Source: Monoplex corrugatus (Eukaryota > Mollusca > Gastropoda > Littorinimorpha > Ranellidae). From it: DNA of 64,000 nucleotides. Below the pieces are notes generated by a model that worked only from the letters and a program-made list of their open reading frames with translations, did not search any database and was not told the origin of the DNA. Positions 51,013 through 61,770 of the stretch are shown one piece after another. A program made the translations under genes and the position numbers. Within the stretch, counting starts at the first letter, position 1. Every line of letters begins with the position of its first letter. The stretch covers positions 39,195,892 to 39,259,891 of the forward strand of contig JAPXFY010000026.1 in assembly GCA_030674185.1 (NCBI GenBank), read 5' to 3'.

Positions 51013-52233
51013 TTGAGCTATGCTGGTGGGGGCTACTGGATTGAAAACTTTGGATCTTTACTGGTCATGGTCCTGATAACCAAGGAAGTTAACGGGACAT
51101 TGACTGAATTGATGTTGATACCTGAGGTAGGGACTCTGTGCAAAGTGATGGAGAAAATGGTCAATAAGAGACTGATGTGGAAACTAGAGAATGACAGCAT
51201 CTTGGCCAAAGACCAATGCGGTTTTTGCAAGCACCATTCCACAGTAGATCATTTAATTCGTCTTGAAACAACCATCCGTAATGCATTTCTGCAGAAACAG
51301 CACGTAGTGGTTATCTTCTTTGATTTAGAGAAAGCCTATGATGCCACTTGGAAATCAGGAATTCTTATGGATCTACACGAATTGGGTTTTAGGGGTCACC
51401 TACCTACGTTTATCCAAAAGTTTTTGGCCGATAGGCAGTTTCAAGTGTGGGTTGGTACTACTCTGTCGGACATCCATGGGCAAGAGCTGGGTGTACCACA
51501 AGGGAGCATTCTCTCTCCCACGCTGTTCAGTCTCAAGATCAACAACATAGTCAAATCAGTACAACAGGGCTCGGACTGCTCCCTGTTTGTGGACGATTTT
51601 GCAGTTTACGCAAGTGGAAGCTTCTATGCAGGCGTTCAGCGACGGCTGCAGTTGTGTGTAGATAAGATCCAGCAGTGGGCAGAGACAAATGGCTTTACCT
51701 TTTCCGCAACCAAAACACAGTGTATTCACTTTCATAACCTGCGAGAATTCTTTGCTGCTCCAGAAATTCGTCTGGGAAAGTGCATCATTCCAGCTGTAAA
51801 AGAAGCTAAATTTTTGGGCTTGATTTTTGATGAAAAGTTGAACTTCATCAGTCATATCCAACATCTAAAAACATCTTGCCAGAAAGCTCTGAATATTCTT
51901 CGAGTTGTAGCTCATACAGACTGGGGTGCCGACAAGAAAACGCTACTACACCTGTACAGAGCTTTAATTCGCTCTAAACTGGACTATGGCTGTGTAGTAT
52001 ATGGGTCTGCGAGAGCGTCGTATACCGTACTAAAGGCACTCGATCCCATTCACCATCAAGGGCTGCGCCTATGTATTGGTGCATTCAGATCAACTCCTGT
52101 GTATAGTTTGTATGCAGAGGCAGGGGAGCCTTCCCTGAGCAAGCGTAGACTGAAACTAAGTTTAAATTTTTGTTTGAAACTGTTCTTTGAACCGGAAAAC
52201 CCAGCCTACGACTGTCTTCAACCCCAGATTTGA
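51013..52233 (+). CDS. LINE reverse transcriptase, open frame of 406 codons
   Basis: RT motifs in order: CKVMEKMVNKRLMWKL, HHSTVDHLIRLE, VIFFDLEKAYDATW (motif A), LGVPQGSILSPTLFS (motif B), LFVDDFAVYA (motif C, VDD), FLGLIFDEKLNFISHI (motif E region), then ALIRSKLDYGCVVYGSA and DPIHHQGLRLCIGAF of the thumb. The extreme N-terminus (residues 1-35) does not fit the usual NYRPIALT-type segment, so the frame starts within a broken region. The annotated Met is not the native start, and the endonuclease domain is absent. The unbroken frame over 400 codons suggests a fairly young copy. Confidence 0.9.
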   Translation: MSYAGGGYWIENFGSLLVMVLITKEVNGTLTELMLIPEVGTLCKVMEKMVNKRLMWKLENDSILAKDQCGFCKHHSTVDHLIRLETTIRNAFLQKQHVVVIFFDLEKAYDATWKSGILMDLHELGFRGHLPTFIQKFLADRQFQVWVGTTLSDIHGQELGVPQGSILSPTLFSLKINNIVKSVQQGSDCSLFVDDFAVYASGSFYAGVQRRLQLCVDKIQQWAETNGFTFSATKTQCIHFHNLREFFAAPEIRLGKCIIPAVKEAKFLGLIFDEKLNFISHIQHLKTSCQKALNILRVVAHTDWGADKKTLLHLYRALIRSKLDYGCVVYGSARASYTVLKALDPIHHQGLRLCIGAFRSTPVYSLYAEAGEPSLSKRRLKLSLNFCLKLFFEPENPAYDCLQPQI

Positions 52234-53300
52234 AAGTGACTTTGAAAAACATCCAAAAGTGACTCCTCCTTTGGGGCTGGTGTCCGTTCCCATATGGAAA
52301 AGGCAGATATATATTTAGCAGTTAACGACTTCTCGAAGTTTCCAGATAGTCCACCATGGACGTTGAAAACACCGAAGGTTTGTTTTGATCTTGCTTCCTT
52401 CTGTAAAGACAGTACCAGTGCACTGGCGTACAAATCGTTTTATGCGGAATTGTGTGAAAAATCTCCGTCATCCCACAGGATCTTCACTGATGGATCCAAG
52501 TGTGATGAAGGTGTGGCTGCCGCTACCTTGTGCTCAGAGATTCCCAATCGAGCATTTTGAAAACATACTCCATCTGAAAGTTCTGTTTACACTGCTGAAC
52601 TGGCTGCTCTGGTTTTAGCACTGAAAATGGTATTCCAATCCAAACACATAGTTTATAATTTTTTCTAATTCCCTTTCAGCGTTGCAGGCATTTGCTTGCC
52701 GAAACATTAGTCACCCTGAACTTGTGAAGTTCTTTGAACTGTATTCTACTCTTGCAAATGAAGGTTACGAGATTGTTTTTGCCTGGATTCCTGGCCATAT
52801 TGGTATTGGAGGCAATGAAAAGGCTGACTACCTGGTCAAGAAGGCTACAATGAAAAAGATATCTAAGTCCTTGATCACTTACACAGATGTCAAATCGAAA
52901 GTACACAATTATGTGAGAAATGTGTGGCAGGAGGATTTGATTGAACAGACAGATAACAAACCTTTCCAAGTCAGCCCTAACCTGAAAAATTCTCCCATCT
53001 GCCGCAGGAAACCGTAAGAAAGACAGTGTTATGTAGGGTACATACGGGTCACACATCCTACACTCACTCGTACCTTTTGAAAAATGAAGAAGCACCATGG
53101 TGTATACCGTGTGATGAGCCATTGAGCATCCGACACCTCCTCCTCGATTGCTGGGATTTGTACGACGTAAGACAAAAGCACTACATGGCGGATTCCTTCA
53201 AGAAGCTCTTCCGAGACATCTCTCCTGATGCAATTTTCCAGTTTTTACAAGAGATCAATAGATTTCACGTGAGAATGATTTTACGTGTTTTTCTTTAATG
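52234..53300 (+). pseudogene. LINE RNase H domain and Cys/His tail (frameshifted)
   Basis: RNase H signature residues appear across two frames: RIFTDGSKCDEGVAAAT (Asp), SSVYTAELAALVLALK (Glu), the SLSAL remnant of the DSxSAL Asp block, and AWIPGHIGIGGNEKADYLVKKA (His, Asp). C-terminal reading: CRVHTGHTSYTHSYLLK, CIPCDEPLSIRHLLLDCWDL, a C-x2-C-x-H-x-C zinc-binding motif. Breaks lie at 52560-52680 and about 53017. Presence of RNase H places the family in the I superfamily. Confidence 0.85.
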
Positions 53301-53450
53301 GTATTTTAGATTTGCAAGGTTGACGGTGAACATGGTTTTTAACTGTTGTCTTTTATCTTAACGGGTTGTTCTTTTCTTTTTGATGTGGTGTTAGCCCTGA
53401 TATGGCTCTAGTGGTCGGCTGGGCTATAAGCAATAAGAACTGAACTGAAT

Positions 53451-53830
53451 AAGAGATTTGGAAACTGGAGAATGACGGCATCTTGGCTAAAGAACATACG
53501 ATTTTCACAAGCACCATTCCACAGTGGATCATTTAATTCGTCTTGAAACGACCATCCGTAATGCTTTTCTGAAGAAACAGCATGTAGTGGCTATCTTCAT
53601 ATGCGGAATTGCGTGAAAAATCTGTCATCCCACAGAATCTTCACTGATGGATCCAAGTGTGTTGAAGGTGTTGCTGCCGCTGCCTTCTGCTCCGAGATTC
53701 CCAATCATTTTCAAAACATATTCCATCTGAAAGTTTTGTTTACACTGCTGAACTGATTGCTCTGGTTTTGACACTAAAAATGGTGTCCCAGTCCAAACAC
53801 AGTTTCTCATTTTTTCTGACTCCTTTTTTT
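53451..53830 (+). mobile_element. I-clade LINE fragment with internal deletion, directly after the previous tail
   Basis: 53455-53599 matches 51165-51320 (RT fingers); 53600-53815 matches 52440-52675 (RNase H). About 1.1 kb between them is missing. It begins immediately after the GAACTGAACTGAAT tail of the first copy, in the same orientation. Confidence 0.8.
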
Positions 53831-53904
53831 GTATAATTATGATCAGTTTAGTACAAGTACATCTGACGAACTTTATGATCGATCGGACTTTCCCGTCGGC
53901 AAGC

Positions 53905-54415
53905 TGGGGCTCTTTCAGTATAACTAGTATCCCCACTTTCTGGAAATTCTGTGCTAGAAATTTCCTATTTTCTGTCACTCTGTTTCTGCTTGTTCCTTTA
54001 CTCTGTCATTTCTTCCTGTCATTTTAAGCCTTGCTGGTCTATTCATTTCTGTCTTTCGATAAAGACTTGCATACTTTCTCTTAGGATTGACAATTGGGTA
54101 TATGTATAAATGCGTTTTTAGCACTAGGGAAATGAGCCATGCGGAAGCAATTTTAAGTAATTTAGACCCGTTTTTATATATATTAATGTCCTTAGTTATG
54201 TTTAAATTTGTCTGCAGGTTTGTTTTTTAAATCCCCTGTGTGATAAATTGGACACAGTGGTCAACGCTAATTGCCTCAAGACTATTGCGCGAATGCATTG
54301 ATATGTGTACTTAATTTTCTTTTCCTTTTTTACTGTTGAAATACTGTTTTGAAAGGGTTACAGCCCCTGATATGGCTTACGCAGTCGGCTGGGCTTTAAA
54401 CAAAAATAACGATCG
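53905..54415 (+). repeat. LINE-tail unit, copy c
   Basis: GCTGGGGCTCTTTCAGTATA, TTTCTGGAAATTCTGTGCTA, GATTGACAATTGGGTATATG, GCACTAGGGAAATGAG. The hairpin is at 54361-54396, followed by TTAAACAAAAATAACGATCG. Confidence 0.85.
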
Positions 54416-54529
54416 ATCGCACACAATTATACAAAGCCATAAAATAAACATTTGTTTTTTCTGCTGAAAGCATTTGACAGAATTCGTCTGGTTCAAAACC
54501 GTATGCAATTCAAACTACACTTTAATCGA

Positions 54530-54592
54530 TCCGTTTAGCCCTGATATGGCTCTGCGCAGTCGGCTGGGCTTTAAACAACGATAACAATCAGT
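54530..54592 (+). repeat. Isolated LINE hairpin tail
   Basis: GTTTAGCCCTGATATGGCTC...CGGCTGGGCTTTAAACAACG at 54536-54571 without the rest of the unit. Confidence 0.7.
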
Positions 54593-55478
54593 ATGTTTTG
54601 TATGAACACGCATTCTTCCTCGAACTTTTATACTGTTAATGTTACAACTCGCCCTCGCGCGCACGCGCGCGCGCACGCACGCACACACACATACACACGC
54701 ATGCACAGACACACAGACACAAATCCTCTCAAAAACAGAACAAAACTGAGAAACAAAACAAAACAACCCCCTTTGGATAGCAGAGGAGAACAAATCTCAG
54801 AGATAGTGTTTACAGACCTGCTGAAACAATTCAGTCCAAAATAAATTGTTACATTCACTTCTGCCCATCAACGCTCTACCATAACACTAACGATAATGTT
54901 TTCTGACGTATGTCCTGGAAACGGGATGGGAAGCGACACGACCTCATCACTTCCATCAACAGAGAATTAAGCAGTTTGATCGTCCTATCAAAACGCAATC
55001 CAGCCAGTTGGTTCAGCAGGTTTATTAGAAAAAATAAGTTCTCCATTTATAGAAGAGGCAGACCAAGGAAGACCCGAATCGACAGAGTAAAGGAGACCTT
55101 GATATGAAACGGCCTTTTTCCTCTTCAGGTCTTCAGATCTTCCAGACCCATTGCAGCCTAATCATGCACGCAGTGAGTCGATGAATTTTTTTAGGAATGG
55201 CGCTTCATGAGAATGGTTTATTATCATTAATTTTTTTCTCCAGTATTCGCTGCACCTATGATAGTACAAGCGGAAGTTTCTCCTTACTTCAGTCACCGTC
55301 TACACGATAAGACCACATCTGGTAATGAATGTGGCCGCTTACTCCAGTTCCTGTCAGCTGATGTGGAAGTTGTGGGTTAGAGGAATAATTGTCTGCCGTG
55401 TCTGCTGTCACTCCGCTTAGCAGGTGACAATCTCTGCAGTGTATACATGTACTTTAGCCATCCGGTCCTCTTGACCAC
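54593..55478. other. Spacer with (CG/CA)n; no gene recognised
   Basis: CG then CA repeats at 54652-54720. A 65-codon ORF at 54910-55107 ending RRGRPRKTRIDRVKETLI resembles retroelement C-termini slightly but is too short to assign. Confidence 0.4.
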
Positions 55479-55591
55479 AGGGAGCAATCGTAGACTGAAA
55501 CTAACCTTGAATTTCTGTTTGAAACCGTTCTCTGAACTGGAAAACTGTGGCAGGAGGATAGGAAAGAACAGACAGATAACAAACTTTACCA
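55479..55591 (+). mobile_element. I-clade LINE fragment with internal deletion (left part)
   Basis: CGTAGACTGAAACTAACCTT matches 52142 on, joined at about 55546 to TGTGGCAGGAGGAT (matches 52925). The continuation is at 58206, beyond the CR1-like element. Confidence 0.75.
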
Positions 55592-55741
55592 AATAATAAT
55601 AATAATTACAATATTTATATAGCGCAAAATCTTGATAAAATCAAATCTAAGCGCTGAAACAGACACATACGCACGCATGCACACACACACGCACACACAC
55701 ACACGCACACACACACACACACACGTACACACACACACACA

Positions 55742-55779
<38 letters not shown>

Positions 55780-58205
55780 TGGCTATAAATGGGGAGAAAG
55801 AATAAAAGCAGTGTAAAATTATAGAGAGCATATTATATACAATTATATATTACAATGTGATTCCCCTCCGAGTGGAGACAGGCTGCAGAGTGGGTTGAGT
55901 GAGGTCAGGATTTTATGCAGAGGAGAAAAGGTGAGTTTTGAGAGCAGACTTGAAAGAGACAAAAGTAGGTTGCTGACGGACTGAGAGGGGAAGTTTGTTC
56001 CAGGAGAGTGGACCAGAAACAGAGAAGGCTTGTGGACCATAGGTATTGAGCTTAGTGCGTGGAAAGCGAAAAGTCAGGATCGGAGGCAGAGCGGAGGGTA
56101 CGTGAGGGAAGATAGATCTCAAGTAAGCTTGACAGGTAATCGGGGACTGCGTTATTGAGGCTTTTGTAGCACATGGTGTCTAGTTTGTACTGTATGCGCT
56201 TTGATACAGGGAGCCAGTGAAGTTGTGCCAGGAGAGGAGATATGTGGTCAGCTTTTTTCTTTTTGAGTACAAGGCGTGCAGCATTGTTTTGAATGCGCTG
56301 TAGGATGTGAATGGTGGAGGCAGGAAGACCAGACAGGAGTGAATTGCAATAGTCAATGCGAGACATTATGAAGGAGAGAACGAGTTTTGCAGTTGTTTCG
56401 ACAGAGATACTTCCTGATCAGGCTTATACGATGGAGGTGATAGTAGCAAGATCTGGCAGTTTGAGAAACAAAGTTGTTTATGGAGAGGGTAGAGTCAAGG
56501 CAGACACCAAGGTTTTTAGCTGAATCAGAAATTGGGACTGATGTTACATAATGGGAGAGAAAGAGGAGGCAGCTGAGAAAGTTTCTGATGGGTGCCAATG
56601 AGGATGGCTTCTGTCTTGTTTAGCTGGAGTTTATTGTATGTCATCCAGTTCTTAATGTCCGAGTAACACTCACTGGTGCGAATCAAGAGGCGCTGTATAT
56701 TGTCAGGTGAGTCACTGTCTTGAAGTTGGGTGTCATCAGCATAGAAGTGATGTTTTATAGAGTGGAAGTTGATGATGGTGGACAGGGGGGAGGTGTAAAG
56801 AGTGAAAAGAACAGGGCCAAGGACAGATCCTTGTGGAACACCACAGGTCAGGTATGCAGGTTGAGAGTAAGTGCCATTGATGAGAACAGTTTGTTTTCTG
56901 TTTGATAGATATGAAGTGAACCAAGAGAGAGCAGTGTCAGAGATGCCAAAAGTATGATGGAGTCTAGAGAGAATACCATGATCAGTGGTATCAAAGGCTG
57001 CAGACAGATCAAGGAGTGTGAGGAGAGAGACTTTGCCAGTATCAGTTGCAAGGAGGAGATTGTTGAGAATGTGTAGTAGGGCAGTTTCAGTGCTATGGCA
57101 CTGGTGGTAGGCTGACTGGAAAGGATTGAGGAGATTGTTGGCAGACAGATGAGAGTTCAACTGGTTGAGGACAACTTTTTCAAGGAGTTTTGACAAGAAA
57201 GAGAGATTAGAGATAGGCCAGTAATTTTTCTGTTTATTTGGGTCTAAATTGTATTTCTTGAGGAGAGGGTGAACAATAGCAGATTTGAAAGAATCTGGGA
57301 CAGTTCCAGTTTGAAGAGAAGTGTTGATGATGTCAGTGATGAATGGGAGGAGAGTAGGGAGACAGTCGGAGTAGAGAGAACCTGGAAGAGGGTCCAGTTC
57401 GCAGGTTTTGAACGACATGGATCTGATTGTGTTGAGAATTTCTTCTTGTGAGACTGGGGTAAAAGTAGTAAGAGGTGTGCCAGAGAAGGAAGGGTCAGGT
57501 GGGCATGGTTGACAGGGTGTACTGTCAAGCCTGTCACGAAGAGTTTGTATTTTGGTGGTGAAATACTTGGAGAATACAGATGGGAGTTCTTCATTTGTGT
57601 GTGTTGTTGGGAGAGGTAAATCTTTTCCGTGTGCCAAGGAGATGATTCATGGTTGTAAAGAGTTCTTTTGAAGAGGCATTCAGGATTTTGGTTTGGAAAA
57701 AGCTTGTTTTTGCAGATGCAATGAGGGTGGATACTTTTGTTTTAGAGGCTTGGAAAAGTTGCCTATGTACAGTGAGTTTGGATTTACGCCAGCGGCGCTC
57801 TGCTCTGCGGTGGGCACATTTTGCACAGGCAATTGCATGAGCGAGCCAGGGGGTAGGGGGGCGGTCAGGTAAAAGACGGGTTGTGGCTGGAGCATGAGTG
57901 TCCAGAAAATGATGGAGAGTAGTATAGAATTCATCGGCAAGGTTATGTGACTTTTCAGACAGGAGACGGGAGGCATTAGATGAAAATGTGGAGAGGTCGG
58001 TAGATTTGAGATTGCGTCGAGTCACTGTGCGCGTGGTACGGGAAGGAGGAGAAATGTCAAGAGAACAGAGAATTGCAGAGTGGTCAGATGGAAGGGCTGA
58101 AGTTAGACGGGTAGAAAGAACTAAGCAGTTGTCAGTAGCTGAATTGTGGTGATCACGAGAAATGATCCAGTCAAGAGTGTGACCCTTTTGATTGGACAGC
58201 GAGTT
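55592..58205 (-). mobile_element. CR1/L2-like LINE, 5'-truncated
   Basis: The 3' end is (AAT)n plus TGCGCTATATAAATATTG in the sense direction, a common LINE 3' end. It is inserted into an I-clade LINE fragment. CA repeats (55664-55777) lie in its 3' UTR. The 5' edge is within the end of the endonuclease domain (LDWIISRDHHNSATDNC). Confidence 0.85.
55900..58150 (-). pseudogene. CR1/L2-like LINE ORF2 (linker, RT, C-terminal domain; frameshifted)
   Basis: The linker region LADEFYTTLHHFLDTHAPAT and WLAHAIACAKCAHRRAERRW lies at 57990-57760. The main RT frame is 57637-56525: NYWPISNLSFLSKLLEKVVL, LDLSAAFDTTDHGILS (motif A), CGVPQGSVLGPVLFTLYTSP (motif B), FYADDTQLQ (motif C, intact YADD), KLQLNKTEAILIG. 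After frameshifts: [54 protein letters not shown] and GPLSWNKLPLSVR to about 55913. Only a few breaks separate it from an intact ORF. Confidence 0.88.
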
Positions 58206-58680
58206 GATATGTCTTGCCTGAAAGAAATTCTCCCATCTGCTGCAGGGAACTGTAAGAAAGAGACAGTGTTATGTAGGTTACACGCGGGTCACACATCCTA
58301 CACTGATTCGTACCTTTGAAAAATGAAGCACCGTGGTGTATATGACAAGCCATTGAGCATCAGACACCTCCTCCTTGATTGCTGGGACTTGTACGATGCG
58401 AGACAAAAACATTACACAGCGGACTCCTTAAAGCTCTTCCGAGACGTCCCTCTTGATGCAATTTTCCAGTTTTTACAAGAGATCAATATATTTCACCTGA
58501 TGTGATTTTACGTCTTTTTCTCGATTTGCATTTTAGATCTGGAAGGTTAACTGTGAGCATGTTTTTTTTTAACTGTTGTCATTAATCTTAACGGTTGTCG
58601 TTTTTGAATTGAATTGTTATCCCTGATATGGCTCTAGTAGTCGGCTGGGCTTTAAGCAATATGAACCAAACTGAACTGTG
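58206..58680 (+). mobile_element. I-clade LINE fragment, right part (Cys/His tail and hairpin)
   Basis: ATTCTCCCATCTGCTGCAGG matches 52991. Then LSIRHLLLDCWDLYDARQKH and FQFLQEINIFHLM, the 3' UTR, and a hairpin at 58618-58653 in which the 5' arm is mutated (ATCCC for AGCCC). Confidence 0.8.
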
Positions 58681-58789
58681 GCCAGAGAGGAGTCTTGTCA
58701 GATCACATGCTGCTCTCTGGACAGATGATGGTATTCATCCATTTGTGTTGGGGAGTTAAGGTGAGATCTGATGATGGTCGTTCTCTCGG

Positions 58790-58960
58790 CGGGGATCACC
58801 ATCTTGTCGCTTGAAGTCTCAATAATCCCTTGAACTATACCAAAGGGGGGGGGGGGGGGGGGGGAGGCTACCGGTTGGAAAACTTTGTATGTTTATTAGT
58901 CAGGTCCTGATAACCAAGAAAGTTAACTGGACTTTACTGGACATTTCAGAATGATGCCCT
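58790..58960 (+). mobile_element. I-clade LINE internal fragment
   Basis: CCCTTGAACTATACC, a G-run of about 20, GAAAACTTTGTATG and CCTGATAACCAAGAAAGTTA correspond to 51010-51095 of the longest copy. Confidence 0.6.
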
Positions 58961-59535
58961 TGGTAAGGTTAACCATGTCAGACAGGTTAAGGGGGAGGGA
59001 TGATATGAAGTGTGGTCCCATCTTTATCCCCATTTTCATCATCACCATCTTCATCTGTTATAATCACAAGTGGCTGCGGGAGGCAACCCGTAATCCCACG
59101 TTCGAGTTACTTGGCCATGGGGTGGATGATTGTACTTTAGTCGCCAAAGTACTGTCTGGATTCTTGCAGGACGGTTCCAGGTGATGGACGCCATGTGAAT
59201 GGCCATTCATTGTCTGTTACCCAGCATAGCAGCTCTCCTGAGGTGGCCGACTTAATAATTTTGCCATCACTGAGCCTACGCCTTCCAATTAAAACAAACC
59301 CAACTAATTGGAAAACAGATACAACGATGAAAACTCAAGATTCTGGCACTGAGGGTCGGGAAGATTCAGGATTTTGAGATGCATGGCAAATGGTTGAGGG
59401 AGCTCGTGAAGAAAATCCTGTCTTCACTCATCTTTTTCCCCATACAAAAAGGCTTCCAGGGCCTCATCGCCATCCCAGATCGATTTAACAGTACAGAAAC
59501 GGATCACACTCGGTCGAACGTAAGAACTACAAGCA
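58961..59535. other. Unassigned sequence
   Basis: Short ORFs only; none recognised. It may be unrecognised LINE 5' sequence. Confidence 0.35.
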
Positions 59536-59825
59536 ATCGGAGCTACTACACACGAGTCACACGTCCTACGCTCATTCATTCGTTTTTTTTAAACATGAAG
59601 TACCATGATATGTACCGTGTTTGACGAGCCGTTGAACATCAGGCTCCTTATTGAGCAGTTGGATTTAAATGATACGAGAACTGTTTTCTAAGGTTGACGG
59701 TGAGCATGGTTTTTAAGTGTCTTTTATCTTAACGGGTTCTTTTCTTTTTGATGTGGTGTTAGCCCTGATATGGCTCTAGTGGTCTGCTGGGCTATAAGCA
59801 ATATGAAATGAAATGAAATGAAAGT
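59536..59825 (+). mobile_element. I-clade LINE 3' fragment with hairpin tail
   Basis: GAGTCACACGTCCTACGCTC and GATATGTACCGTGT match the Cys/His tail at 53045-53110, shortened. Then GGTTGACGGTGAGCATGGTT and a hairpin at 59760-59794, ending GCAATATGAAATGAAATGAA. Confidence 0.75.
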
Positions 59826-60540
59826 TTTCTACTCTTACAAATGAAGGTTTCAGGATTATTTTTGCCTGGATTCCTGGCCATGCTGGTACTGGAGGTAATG
59901 AAAAGGCTGATTACCTGGCCAAGAAGGCCACAAAGAAAAATGTCTAAATTCTTGATTCCTTATACGGATGTCAAGTCGAAAGTACAGTTACGTGAGAAAT
60001 CTGTGGCAAGAGGATTGGAATGAACAGACAGATAACAAACTTTTCCAAATCCGCCCTAGCTCAAAAGAAATGCTCCCATCTGCTGCAGGAAACCGTAAGA
60101 AAGAGACAGTGTTATGTAGGTTACACACGGGTCACACATTCTACATTCATTCGTACCTTTTGAAAAATGAAGCACCATGGTGTATACCATGTGACGAGCC
60201 ATTGAGCATCCGACACCTCTTCCTCGATTGCTGGGACTTGTACGATGTGGGACTTGTACGATGTGAGACAAAACCAATACACGGCGGACTCCTTAAAGAA
60301 GCTCTTCCTTGATGTCCCTCCTGAGGCAATTTTCCAGTTTATACAAGAGATCAATAGATTTCACTTGATTTGATTTTACGTCTATCTTTGATTGCATTTT
60401 AGATTTGTAACGTTAACAGTGAGCATGCTTTTTAACTGTTGTCTTTTATCTTAACGGATTGTTTTTTGACGTGGTGTTAGTCCTGATATGGCTTTAGTAG
60501 TCGGCTGGGCTATAAGCAATATGAACTGAACTGAATGTTA
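59826..60540 (+). mobile_element. I-clade LINE fragment (RNase H end, Cys/His tail, hairpin), directly after the previous tail
   Basis: FAWIPGHAGTGGNEKADYLA (59855-59915) and CDEPLSIRHLFLDCWDL (60190-60240). A 16-bp tandem duplication GGGACTTGTACGATGT lies at 60233-60264. FQFIQEINRFHL and a hairpin at 60478-60512 follow. It abuts the previous copy's tail head-to-tail. Confidence 0.85.
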
Positions 60541-60915
60541 GTCTACACATAGTATGTAGGACATGGGTGTAAAACAGAAAGGAAAAGAAAATACCCCCCC
60601 CCCCCCCCAAAAAAAAAAGAATGACGGACAGACAAGACATACAGGCGCACTAACATACACGATCATCATAAAGAATATTACACGGGGATACAGACACACA
60701 CACACAAACAAATGCGCGTGCACGTATGTACACGCACGCACGCACGCACGCACGCACACACGCGCGCTCTTGCACACGCCCGCTCTTGCACACGCCCGCT
60801 CTTGCACACGCCCGCTCTTGCACACGCCCGCACACACACACATACATGTACACACACACATACACTTGTCATGAATCTCACTGAAATGTATAACATGATT
60901 TATCAGTCTGTCTTT

Positions 60916-61010
<95 letters not shown>

Positions 61011-61770
61011 GTGTGTGCGTGCTTGCGTAGGTATGTGCTATGTCTGTGTGCTATGTCTGTGTGTGTGTACGTACGCGGGCTATGTCTGTGTGTGCGTGTG
61101 TTTGTACATCTGTCTGCTCATCTGTCAGGCTTGGTAAAATTAATTTCGTTCCCGTCGGGAAGAAACTGGAGTGAGTTAAAGAAAGAGGAGAGAGTGAGAA
61201 AGGGAGAGACAAGAGGGAAACAAAGAAACGAGAGAGAGGGAGAGAATCGATGGTAAAACAAAGTACACTTAACCAGTGTAGTGTTACTCATAAATCGTGC
61301 ATCTCGAACAGCGCAAGTGCAGCTGAGTAGTTTCCATATCCAAATATAAATGTCATGCCCTGTATCCTCCAGTTACTAGCATGTCACATATATCAAAGAG
61401 GTTCTTTGGGTAAACTTGATTTCTATCATGTGCTGTAGTTTAACTCTTCCAGAGGTAGTAGGCAATCAGCAGCGAGTATAGTTTCCTCGTGGAATATTTA
61501 AGTTTTTCGCGCATTGTTAACAAACAGCGTTGCCCAGTTTTTCAATTGCTTCACCAAATGCAGATGTTAGTTCTAGTCTGATGCTTTGTAATGGACTCAA
61601 GATTTATTTTGTTTTGACTCGTTTCCTTTTCGGCTGGGCTTAAAACAACAATAACAGTAACAATAACAATAACTCGTTTGCCTAACATCAACGATAATGA
61701 AAGCTGAAGGAAGTTCTCTCTCTCTGTATGTGTGTGTAAATACATAATGTATATATACTCCTAATCATAA
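60541..61770. other. Spacer with minisatellite and (CA)n; no gene recognised
   Basis: A C-run at 60594-60608, CG/CA repeats from 60690, a 16-bp minisatellite and a long CA run (60919-61007). A partial LINE hairpin (CGGCTGGGCTTAAAACAACA) lies at 61630. ORFs here are repeat translations. Confidence 0.6.
60766..60832. repeat. 16-bp minisatellite, four copies
   Basis: CTCTTGCACACGCCCG repeated four times with a 16-bp period inside a CACG-rich tract. Confidence 0.9.

Larger units (their letters stand above)
50935..53450 (+). mobile_element. I-clade LINE, 5'-truncated, longest copy
   Basis: Contains RT, RNase H and a Cys/His-rich tail, then a 3' UTR ending in the hairpin (53392-53426) and a GCAATAAGAACTGAACTGAA tail. 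At least five other fragments of the same family follow downstream. Its 5' edge resembles 58800-58950. Confidence 0.85.

Noticed and set aside
54652..54720. Regulatory CpG island at the CG run
   Set aside because: It is a short CG/CA microsatellite within LINE-derived DNA, not an island next to a gene.
54910..55107. 65-codon ORF with a basic C-terminus
   Set aside because: Slight resemblance to retroelement C-termini but too short and isolated to support a gene.
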